From DASRSS01 sp035656335 (GTDB lineage Bacteria > Actinomycetota > Actinomycetes > Mycobacteriales > Jatrophihabitantaceae), in contig DASRSS010000159.1 of the NCBI GenBank assembly GCA_035656335.1, positions 1-5,006 on the forward strand: a stretch of 5,006 nucleotides of DNA, given 5' to 3'. The translations under genes were made by a program, and so were the position numbers. The notes beneath the pieces were generated by a model. It was not told the origin of the DNA and did not search any database. It worked only from the letters and a program-made list of their open reading frames with translations. Numbering within the stretch: position 1 is the stretch's first letter; each line of letters opens with the position of its first letter. Below are positions 1 through 5,006 of the stretch, piece after piece.

Positions 1-929
1 TCGCGGACACCGGTGGCCATGTAGAACCGTTCGTGCGTCGTCTGCAGGTCGTGCACCAGCTCGCCGTCGGTGTCGTACGCCTGCACCCAGACGGTCTTGC
101 CCTCCTTGGGCTGCAGCGCCTCCGGCAACGCCCACGCGATCTTGCGCAGGACGGGGGCACGCGGCGCGAGCACGTCCAGGATCACGTCGCGCGGGCTCGG
201 CAGCGCGACCCAGATCAGCCCGTCCGAGCCGGTGGAGATGTTGTCCGGGAACGCGGGCAGGTTCTCGACGAGGGTCTCGCGCTGACCCTCGCGCGGGCCG
301 GTGAGCCAGATCCGGTCCAGGCAGTAGCCCCCGGTCTCGGCGACCGCGATCCACGACAGGTCCGCTGCGAGCGCGACGCCGTTGGCGAACTGGAAGCCGT
401 CCGCGACCAGGTCGACCGCGCCGTCCGGTGCACGCCGGAACAGCCGGCCGGTGCCCGAGTGCGCCAGCAACTCGCCCTTGTAGTGGTCGATGCCGAAGTG
501 CGTGGAGCTGTCGGTGAAATAGGTGGTGCCGTCCGGGGCGAGCGCGCCGTTGTTGCAGAACACCATGGGCGTGCCACCGATGCGGTCGACCAGGGTGCTG
601 ACCCGCTTGGCGCGCGGGTCGACCCGCAGCACGCCGAGGCGCGCGTCGCACACGAGCAGGTCACCGTCGGGATCGATCTCGATGCCGAGCGGCCGGCCGC
701 CGGTGTCGACCACCGTCTCGACGTGCCGGCCGTCCGGGGAGATGCGCAGGATGCGGCCGTCGGCAAGGCCGGCGAACACGTGGCCGTCCTCGGCGAGCAC
801 GACGTCCTCCGGCCCGGCGCCGGGCATGTCGAACACGTCGAGGACGAAGCTGCCGCTGGCCTTCTGCCGGGCGCGCGGCGGTGCCTTCGGTGGCTGCCAG
901 ACGACCGGATCGATGCGCGGCTTGGCCAT
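1..929 (-). CDS. Strictosidine synthase/SMP-30-like beta-propeller protein, C-terminus cut by window edge
   Basis: The minus-strand frame is open from ATG at 929-927 to the window edge, giving 309 residues with no stop. It reads as a six-bladed beta-propeller of the SMP-30/gluconolactonase/strictosidine synthase superfamily. Repeated blade strands carry Asp-Gly turns (EDGH 47-50, DPDGD 86-90, APDGTTYFTDSS 131-142, GSDGLIWVAL 234-243). The stretch ENLPAFPDNI (222-231) followed by WVAL and ALQP is typical of the strictosidine synthase/APMAP branch. Likely metal-site residues by analogy with SMP-30 are E41 (in GPED), N127 (CNNG), N183 (FANG) and D229 (FPDN). There is no signal peptide or membrane segment, so it is probably cytoplasmic. 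Relatives are usually somewhat longer, so a few dozen residues are probably missing. The start is supported by GGGAG (complement of 936-940) 6 nt upstream. True bacterial substrates are mostly unknown; a lactonase or esterase-type hydrolase is more plausible than alkaloid synthesis. It is transcribed divergently from etfBA. Confidence 0.88.
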   Translation of the reverse strand, partial: MAKPRIDPVVWQPPKAPPRARQKASGSFVLDVFDMPGAGPEDVVLAEDGHVFAGLADGRILRISPDGRHVETVVDTGGRPLGIEIDPDGDLLVCDARLGVLRVDPRAKRVSTLVDRIGGTPMVFCNNGALAPDGTTYFTDSSTHFGIDHYKGELLAHSGTGRLFRRAPDGAVDLVADGFQFANGVALAADLSWIAVAETGGYCLDRIWLTGPREGQRETLVENLPAFPDNISTGSDGLIWVALPSPRDVILDVLAPRAPVLRKIAWALPEALQPKEGKTVWVQAYDTDGELVHDLQTTHERFYMATGVR

Positions 930-1006
930 GGGAAACTCCCGTACCCGGATGGGGCGCCCGCATCACGGTTTGCGATGCTGGAACCCAGCGAGATCACCGT
1001 CATATT

Positions 1007-1038
1007 GCTACCGGTGAGTAACTTAGGCAGAGTGTTAC
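1007..1038. promoter_or_regulatory. Candidate operator: three GTAAC-type half-sites
   Basis: GCTAC (1007-1011) faces GTAAC (1018-1022) across a 6-nt spacer as an imperfect inverted repeat (4 of 5 arm positions). The same GTAAC faces a perfect inverted partner GTTAC at 1034-1038 across 11 nt. Read as direct copies, TACCGGTGAGT (1009-1019) and TACCAGTACGT (1036-1046) match at 8 of 11 positions, 27 bp apart. Such half-sites in the A/T-richer core of a divergent region suggest a dimeric regulator, for instance TetR-type, acting on etfBA and possibly the opposite gene. The regulator is not encoded in the window, and its identity is inference. Confidence 0.4.
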
Positions 1039-1050
1039 CAGTACGTCTAG

Positions 1051-1064
1051 CCCCGTGAGCGGGG
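1051..1064 (+). other. Small stem-loop in the likely etfB leader
   Basis: CCCCG (1051-1055) and CGGGG (1060-1064) form a perfect 5-bp GC stem with a TGAG loop, extendable by a G-U pair at 1050/1065. It lies 19 nt upstream of the etfB GGAG. It is too short and has no T-run to be a confident terminator. It could affect leader stability or be chance in GC-rich DNA. Confidence 0.3.
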
Positions 1065-1092
1065 TAGGAACCCGACAGCTTGTGGAGCGAGC

Positions 1093-1872
1093 ATGAATAT
1101 CGTGGTGCTGGTCAAGCAGGTGCCCGACACCGAGGCCGAGCGCAAGCTCAACCCGTCCGACAAGACGCTCGACCGGGCGTCCGTCGACCCGGTCATCAAC
1201 TACATCGACGAGTTCGCGATCGAGGAGGGTCTGCGCCTGAAGGAGGCGCACGACGGCGAGGTCACCATCCTCACCGTCGGTCCCGAGCGCGCGACCGAGT
1301 CGATCCGTAAGGCCCTCGCGATGGGCGCCGACAAGGCCGTCCACATCAGCGACGAGGCCATCCACGGCTCGGACGCCATCGCCACCGCCAAGGTGATCGC
1401 GAAGGCGCTCGGCACCCTGGAGTGGGACGTCGCGATCGCCGGCTCCGAGGCGACCGACTCGCGCTCGGCGATCGTGCCCGCGCTGGTGGCCGAGGCGCTC
1501 GGCGCCCCTCAGCTCACCCAGGCGCGCAAGGTGGACGTGGACGGTTCGACCGTCACGATCGAGCGCGTCACCGACACCGGCTACGAGAAGGTGCAGGCGT
1601 CCACGCCGGCCGTGATCAGCGTCGTCGAGAAGATCAACGACCCGCGCTACCCGTCCTTCAAGGGCATCATGGCCGCGAAGAGCAAGCCGATCGACGTCAA
1701 GTCGCTCGCGGACCTGGGCGTCGACAGCGGCGAGGTCGGCCTGGCCGGCGCGTGGAGCGAGGTCGTGTCGTTCGAGGACGCGCCGCCGCGCGCCGCGGGC
1801 CAGACCGTGAAGGACGAGGGCAACGGCGGCGTCGCGATCGCCGACTTCCTCGCCTCGAAGAAGCTCGTCTGA
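1093..1872 (+). CDS. etfB: Electron transfer flavoprotein subunit beta
   Basis: This 259-residue protein is the beta subunit of the soluble ETF heterodimer. ETF takes electrons from acyl-CoA and related dehydrogenases and delivers them to ETF:quinone oxidoreductase. The N-terminus MNIVVLVKQVPDTE is the hallmark of the family, and the length is standard. The nucleotide-binding region includes AIAGSEATDS (114-123) followed by AEALGAPQLTQA (133-144). Residues 157-175 (IER..D..YE..., TPAVIS) fit the ETF-beta signature with one mismatch. The dehydrogenase-recognition loop is NDPRYPSFKGIMAAK (182-196). The ATG is set by GGAG at 1084-1087. It is the first gene of an operon with etfA, 30 bp downstream. 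In place of the GxQAxDxDT-type sequence seen in many EtfB proteins it has GSEATDS, so whether AMP or a second flavin binds there cannot be settled by eye. A housekeeping, non-bifurcating ETF is the likeliest reading. It is also called fixA. Confidence 0.97.
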   Translation: MNIVVLVKQVPDTEAERKLNPSDKTLDRASVDPVINYIDEFAIEEGLRLKEAHDGEVTILTVGPERATESIRKALAMGADKAVHISDEAIHGSDAIATAKVIAKALGTLEWDVAIAGSEATDSRSAIVPALVAEALGAPQLTQARKVDVDGSTVTIERVTDTGYEKVQASTPAVISVVEKINDPRYPSFKGIMAAKSKPIDVKSLADLGVDSGEVGLAGAWSEVVSFEDAPPRAAGQTVKDEGNGGVAIADFLASKKLV

Positions 1873-1902
1873 CCTCGGCCGCTGGATACAGGAGACATAG
1901 TC

Positions 1903-2859
1903 ATGGCAGAAGTTCTGGTTCTGGTCGACTCGGTCGACGGCACCGTCAAGAAGCCCACGCTCGAGCTGCTGACGGCCGCCCGCTCGCTGGGTGAGCCGGC
2001 CGCGGTCGTCATCGGCGCCCCCGGCACGGCCGCTGCGCTGAAGTCGACGCTGGCCGAGTACGGCGCCGCGAAGATCTACGTCGCGGAGAGCGACGACATC
2101 GCCGGGTACTCGGTGGCCCCGAAGGCCGAGGCGCTCGCCGCCGTGGCCCAGCAGGCCTCGCCCGCCGCGATCCTGGTCAGCTCGACGGCCGAGAACAAGG
2201 AGATCGCCGCGCGGGCCGCGTTCAAGCTCGGCTCCGGCGTGCTCACCGACGCCGTCGCCGTGGACGGCGAGGGCGCCACCCAGTCGATCTTCGGTGGCGC
2301 GATCACCGTACAGTCGAAGGTCACCCAGGGCGCGCCGGTCATCACGCTGCGCCCGAACTCGGTCGCGCCCGAGGCCGCGGCCGGTGCCGGCGAGGAGGTC
2401 GCCGTGTCGGTGTCCGTGTCCGACGCCGCGAAGGCCGCCAAGATCGTCGACACGGTCGTCGAGGAGAAGGGTTCGCGTCCGCAGCTGTCGGACGCGTCCG
2501 TCGTCGTCTCCGGCGGCCGCGGCATCGGCAACGCCGACAACTTCGCGATCATCGAGAAGCTGGCCGACTCGCTCGGCGCGGCCGTCGGTGCGTCGCGCGC
2601 GGTCGTCGACGCCGGCTGGGTGCCGCACACGATGCAGGTCGGCCAGACCGGTGTCACCGTCTCGCCGCAGCTGTACATCGCGGTGGGCATCTCCGGCGCC
2701 ATCCAGCACCGTGCGGGCATGCAGACGTCCAAGACGATCGTCGCGATCAACAAGGACCCCGAGGCCCCGATCTTCGAGCTCGCCGACTTCGGCGTCGTGG
2801 GCGACCTGTTCCAGGTGGCCCCGCAGCTCACCGAGGAGATCACCAAGCGCCGTTCGTGA
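1903..2859 (+). CDS. etfA: Electron transfer flavoprotein subunit alpha
   Basis: This 318-residue protein is the FAD-holding alpha subunit that pairs with the preceding EtfB. The N-terminal domain (about 1-190) begins MAEVLVLVDS and carries ILVSSTAENKEIAARAA at 90-106. The C-terminal FAD domain is close to textbook: SGGRGIG (203-209, flavin-contacting Arg206), GASRAVVDAGWVP (229-241), QVGQTG (245-250), LYIAVGISGAIQH (257-269) and INKDPEAPIFELADFG (282-297). All expected flavin-binding motifs are intact and the length is typical. The start is supported by AGGAG (1890-1894), 8 nt before the ATG. It follows etfB with a 30-bp gap and is followed 10 bp after its stop by a strong hairpin, so it is probably the last gene of a two-gene operon. 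It is also called fixB. No ETF:quinone oxidoreductase gene is present here. Confidence 0.97.
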   Translation: MAEVLVLVDSVDGTVKKPTLELLTAARSLGEPAAVVIGAPGTAAALKSTLAEYGAAKIYVAESDDIAGYSVAPKAEALAAVAQQASPAAILVSSTAENKEIAARAAFKLGSGVLTDAVAVDGEGATQSIFGGAITVQSKVTQGAPVITLRPNSVAPEAAAGAGEEVAVSVSVSDAAKAAKIVDTVVEEKGSRPQLSDASVVVSGGRGIGNADNFAIIEKLADSLGAAVGASRAVVDAGWVPHTMQVGQTGVTVSPQLYIAVGISGAIQHRAGMQTSKTIVAINKDPEAPIFELADFGVVGDLFQVAPQLTEEITKRRS

Positions 2860-2869
2860 TCCGCGCAAC

Positions 2870-2917
2870 GCGGCCCTCGTGACCACCCCAAAGAACGGGG
2901 TGGATCGCGAGGGCCGC
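2870..2917 (+). terminator. Long hairpin terminator after etfA, no T-tract
   Basis: Outer arms GCGGCCCTCG (2870-2879) and CGAGGGCCGC (2908-2917) pair perfectly over 10 bp. Pairing continues through T2880-G2907 (wobble), G2881-C2906 and A2882-T2905, passes a bulged A2904, and then CCACCCC (2883-2889) pairs with GGGGTGG (2897-2903). This makes about 20 bp with a 7-nt loop (2890-2896). It starts 10 bp after the etfA stop. There is no run of T after the stem, as is common for actinobacterial hairpin terminators. Confidence 0.8.
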
Positions 2918-2920
2918 ACC

Positions 2921-2970
2921 GCAAGCTCGCTGCGCTCGCGCGGGCGCGGGCTCTTCGCGCAAGCGCTCAT
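2921..2970. repeat. GC-rich low-complexity stretch with short internal repeats
   Basis: Directly after the terminator come GCTCGC twice (2925-2930, 2934-2939), GCGCGG twice in tandem (2938-2949) and GCGCTC twice (2932-2937, 2963-2968). No gene is supported here. It may be a decayed or dispersed intergenic repeat, or chance repetition in GC-rich DNA; genome copy number would decide. Confidence 0.3.
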
Positions 2971-2989
2971 CGCGTAGTGGGTTGCGGAA

Positions 2990-2999
2990 TAGGTTGACA
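2990..2999 (+). promoter_or_regulatory. Possible promoter elements before the transporter gene
   Basis: TTGACA at 2994-2999 equals the sigma70-type -35 consensus, but no good TANNNT follows 16-19 nt later. It overlaps TAGGTT at 2990-2995, which fits a TANNNT -10 but lacks a clear -35 upstream. A promoter is expected here because a strong terminator precedes and the next gene lies on the same strand. Which element is used is unresolved. Confidence 0.25.
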
Positions 3000-3019
3000 C
3001 TGGCAAGCGTTTGACGGGC

Positions 3020-4408
3020 GTGAATCTCGACGGTGCGGTGGACGTTGTTCCCGCACCGTCGCTGTTCCGGGGCCCGTTGCGCGCGCTGAGCACGGGCATC
3101 GTCATCCTGATCACGCTGATCGCGTTCGAGGCGATGGCCGTGTCCGCGGCGCTGCCGACCGCCGCGCGCGACCTGCACGGGCTCGGCGCGTACGGCTGGG
3201 CGTTCACCGGATTCCTGGTCGCGAACGTCGTCGGCATGGTGGTCGCCGGCCAGATCAGCGACGTGCACGGGCCGCGGCTGCCGCTGTCCGCCGGCCTGAT
3301 CGCGTTCCTCGGCGGGCTGATCCTGTCCGGGTCCGCGCCCTGGATGGCGCAGCTGGTAGCGGGCCGTGTCGTGCAGGGCTTCGGCGGTGGGCTGCTGATC
3401 ACCGCCGTCTACGTCGTCATCGGGCAGACGTATCCGGAGTCGTTGCGGCCGAAGCTATTCGGGGTGATCTCGTCGGCCTGGGTCGTGCCGTCGCTGGTCG
3501 GACCGGTCGTGTCCGGCGCACTCGCCCAGCACGCCAGCTGGCGCTGGGTGTTCCTCGGCCTAGTGCCGTTCGTCGCCCTCGGATCGGTGCTGATGCTGCC
3601 GGTGCTGCGCACCCTGCACGTCCCGGTGGGCAGCTCCACCAGCCGGCTGGCCGATCCCCGCCGGGTGCTGCGCGCGCTCGCGGTCGCCGCGGGCATCGCC
3701 GCGCTGGAGCAGGCCGGCCAGCATCCGAGCGCGGTGTCGGTGCTGATCGCCGTCGTCGGCCTCGCCGCGCTGCTGTGGGGGCTGCTCGCGCTGCTCCCAC
3801 CGGGCACGTTCCGTGCCTGCCCGGGAGTGCCCGCGCCGATCGCACTGCGCGGCCTGCTCGCCGGCGCGTTCTTCGGCATCGAGTCGATCATCCCGCTGTC
3901 GCTGAGCACGCAGCACGGTTACGGCGCGACGCTGGCCGGGCTGCCGCTCGCCTGCTCGGGACTCACCTGGGCGGTCGGCTCGTGGTGGCAGGGACGCGAG
4001 CACGCCGGCGACGAGCAGGCGCACCGCATCGCGCTGGTGCGTTCCGGCATGGGGCTGCTGACCGCGGCTGCGGTGCTCGTCGGCGTCGCGGTGCACCCTG
4101 GGCTGCCCGGCTGGCTGATGTACCCGGCGTGGGGGATCGCCGGCCTCGGCGCCGGACTGGCCATGTCGACCGTCAGCGTCCTGCTGCTCAAGTACACAAA
4201 CGACGCCGACCGCGGTGCCGACTCCGCATCCCTGCAGCTGGCCGACGCGACGTCCAGCGCAGTGACCACGGGCGTCGCGGGGGTGCTGGTCGCCGCGGCC
4301 GCACGCGCCACGATCGGGTACACGACCGGATTCACCGTGCTCGCGGTGGCGATGGCCGGCGTGGCGGCGGTCGGCACGCTGGCCGCGGGCCGAGTGCACG
4401 CGCCGTAA
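3020..4408 (+). CDS. MFS transporter, probable 14-segment drug:H+ antiporter type
   Basis: This is an integral membrane secondary transporter of the major facilitator superfamily. Residue numbers here count from the earliest possible start, TTG at 3011. About 14 hydrophobic segments can be drawn (roughly 28-50, 62-80, 92-108, 115-138, 150-172, 177-198, 220-235, 242-263, 278-298, 304-325, 343-362, 367-394, 412-432, 438-460), which fits the DHA2 layout. Motif A lies in the 2-3 loop as GQISDVHGPRL (80-90). A motif C-like VVPSLVGPVVSG (158-169) is in segment 5, followed by WRWVF (177-181). Glu40 in segment 1 (FEAMAVSAALP) sits where drug/H+ antiporters carry a membrane-embedded acidic residue. 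The substrate cannot be predicted. The start is uncertain: TTG 3011, GTG 3020 and GTG 3038 are all in frame after the stop at 2990, and none has a good Shine-Dalgarno. GTG 3020 was chosen over the rarer TTG. The gene lies 13 bp before the cysteine desulfurase and probably shares its transcript. Confidence 0.9.
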   Translation: MNLDGAVDVVPAPSLFRGPLRALSTGIVILITLIAFEAMAVSAALPTAARDLHGLGAYGWAFTGFLVANVVGMVVAGQISDVHGPRLPLSAGLIAFLGGLILSGSAPWMAQLVAGRVVQGFGGGLLITAVYVVIGQTYPESLRPKLFGVISSAWVVPSLVGPVVSGALAQHASWRWVFLGLVPFVALGSVLMLPVLRTLHVPVGSSTSRLADPRRVLRALAVAAGIAALEQAGQHPSAVSVLIAVVGLAALLWGLLALLPPGTFRACPGVPAPIALRGLLAGAFFGIESIIPLSLSTQHGYGATLAGLPLACSGLTWAVGSWWQGREHAGDEQAHRIALVRSGMGLLTAAAVLVGVAVHPGLPGWLMYPAWGIAGLGAGLAMSTVSVLLLKYTNDADRGADSASLQLADATSSAVTTGVAGVLVAAAARATIGYTTGFTVLAVAMAGVAAVGTLAAGRVHAP

Positions 4409-4421
4409 GCTGGGATCCGCG

Positions 4422-5006
4422 ATGCCGTACCTAGACCACGCAGCGACGACACCCATGCTGCCGGAGGCCGTCGCGGCCGTCGGTGAGGCAATGGGCGAGC
4501 TGGGCAACCCGTCGTCGCTGCACGGCGCGGGACGCCGCGCCCGTCGCCGGGTCGAGGAGTCGCGCGAGCTGCTGGCCGCGTGCCTCGGCGCGCGTCCGTC
4601 CGAGGTGCTGTTCACCGCAGGCGGCACCGAGTCCGACAACCTCGCGCTCAAGGGGTTGTACTGGGCGCGCCGCAACGCCGACCCGCGCCGCACCCGGGTG
4701 ATCGCGAGTTCCGTCGAGCACCACGCGGTGCTGGACGCCGTCGAGTGGCTGGCCGCGCACGAGGGCGCGCAGGTCACCTGGCTGCCGGTGGACCGCAGCG
4801 CACAGGTCTCGCCCGGCACGCTGCGCGACGCGATCGCGTCCGACCCGGACTCCGTCGCCGTGGTGACCGTGATGTGGGCGAACAACGAGGTCGGGACGAT
4901 CCAGCCGATCACCGAGCTGGCTGGCATCGCGCACGAGTACGGCATCCCGATCCACACCGACGCAGTACAGGCCGTCGGCACGCTGCCCGTGGATTTCGAC
5001 GCGTCC
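4422..5006 (+). CDS. iscS: Cysteine desulfurase (IscS/NifS family), C-terminus cut by window edge
   Basis: The first 195 residues of a PLP-dependent class V aminotransferase-fold enzyme, which takes sulfur from L-cysteine as a persulfide for Fe-S clusters and tRNA thiolation and releases alanine. The N-terminus MPYLDHAATTPM is diagnostic. Cofactor-site residues visible are GGTESDN (67-73), His100 in SVEHHAVLD, Asn154-Asn155 in MWANNEVGT, and Asp180 and Gln183 in HTDAVQAVG. The last two carry the same numbers as in E. coli IscS. The PLP lysine and the catalytic cysteine loop lie beyond the window, so subtype (IscS or NifS-like) and activity cannot be confirmed. GNPSSLH (28-34) is also conserved. 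The ATG is 13 bp after the transporter stop, with a weak GGGA at 4412-4415. The sequence closely resembles M. tuberculosis Rv3025c (iscS) as I recall it, where mnmA follows, so a tRNA thiouridylase gene may lie just outside. Confidence 0.95.
   Translation, partial: MPYLDHAATTPMLPEAVAAVGEAMGELGNPSSLHGAGRRARRRVEESRELLAACLGARPSEVLFTAGGTESDNLALKGLYWARRNADPRRTRVIASSVEHHAVLDAVEWLAAHEGAQVTWLPVDRSAQVSPGTLRDAIASDPDSVAVVTVMWANNEVGTIQPITELAGIAHEYGIPIHTDAVQAVGTLPVDFDAS

Larger units (their letters stand above)
930..1092. promoter_or_regulatory. Divergent intergenic region between the beta-propeller gene and etfB
   Basis: This 163-bp gap separates two genes transcribed away from each other, so it must hold both start regions. 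The stretch around 1000-1050 is visibly richer in A/T than the flanking genes. I could not pick a convincing -35/-10 pair for either direction. The etfB side ends with GGAG at 1084-1087, 5 nt before the ATG. The other side ends with GGGAG 6 nt before its ATG on the complement. No small gene is supported inside the gap. Confidence 0.7.

Noticed and set aside
33..1058. A 341-codon plus-strand frame over the beta-propeller gene and the divergent region.
   Set aside because: It starts inside and runs against a convincing propeller gene, continues through the promoter region, and its sequence is low-complexity and domain-free.
2404..2421. GTGTC-like repetition within etfA.
   Set aside because: It encodes a Val-Ser-Val-Ser stretch in the variable linker between EtfA domains and needs no other explanation.
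2955..2966. GCGCAAGCGC as a possible hairpin.
   Set aside because: The 4-bp self-complementary arms leave only a 2-nt loop, which is not a plausible RNA structure on its own.
2294..2977. A 227-codon plus-strand frame overlapping etfA and continuing through the terminator.
   Set aside because: It is extremely Arg/Ser/Pro rich, out of frame with intact etfA, and crosses the terminator hairpin; this is typical frame-shadow sequence.
1000..3402. An 800-codon open frame on the minus strand, antisense to etfBA and the start of the transporter.
   Set aside because: It lies opposite two certain genes, its composition (Arg, Gly, Asp, Val rich, no recognisable domain) is that of the complement of GC-biased codons, and it has no family resemblance. 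It is an antisense shadow.
3560..4981. A 473-codon minus-strand frame antisense to the transporter and desulfurase.
   Set aside because: It spans two clear plus-strand genes and has shadow composition with no domain pattern.

Overview
The window is high-GC DNA with strong G/C third-position codon bias. Together with the protein sequences, this points to an actinobacterium, probably of the Pseudonocardiales/Mycobacteriales type. The assignment is inferred from the proteins and gene order, not from any taxonomic marker.

Layout. (1) Positions 1-929, minus strand: the first 309 codons of a strictosidine synthase/SMP-30-like six-bladed beta-propeller protein, cut by the left edge. (2) Positions 930-1092: a divergent intergenic region with three GTAAC-type half-sites and a small leader hairpin. 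(3) Positions 1093-2859, plus strand: etfB and etfA (fixA/fixB), the two subunits of the electron transfer flavoprotein, 30 bp apart. (4) Positions 2860-3019: a long hairpin terminator without a T-tract, a GC-rich low-complexity stretch, and a possible promoter. (5) Positions 3020-4408: a major facilitator superfamily transporter with about 14 predicted membrane segments, drug:H+ antiporter-like. (6) Positions 4422-5006: the first 195 codons of a cysteine desulfurase (IscS/NifS type), cut by the right edge and 13 bp behind the transporter.

How the genes work together. EtfBA collects electrons from acyl-CoA and other dehydrogenases and passes them toward the quinone pool. The cysteine desulfurase mobilises sulfur for Fe-S clusters and tRNA thiolation. 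In Mycobacterium tuberculosis, from memory, the order is fixA-fixB-two further genes-iscS-mnmA. This window keeps the same frame but has an MFS transporter between etfA and the desulfurase. The terminator suggests that etfBA and the transporter-desulfurase pair are separate transcription units.

I saw no RNA genes, CRISPR arrays, insertion sequences or phage genes. Most of the window is ordinary core actinobacterial metabolism. I do not see convincing evidence of an undescribed system. The most useful leads are the possible operator between the divergent genes and the transporter sitting at an otherwise conserved locus.
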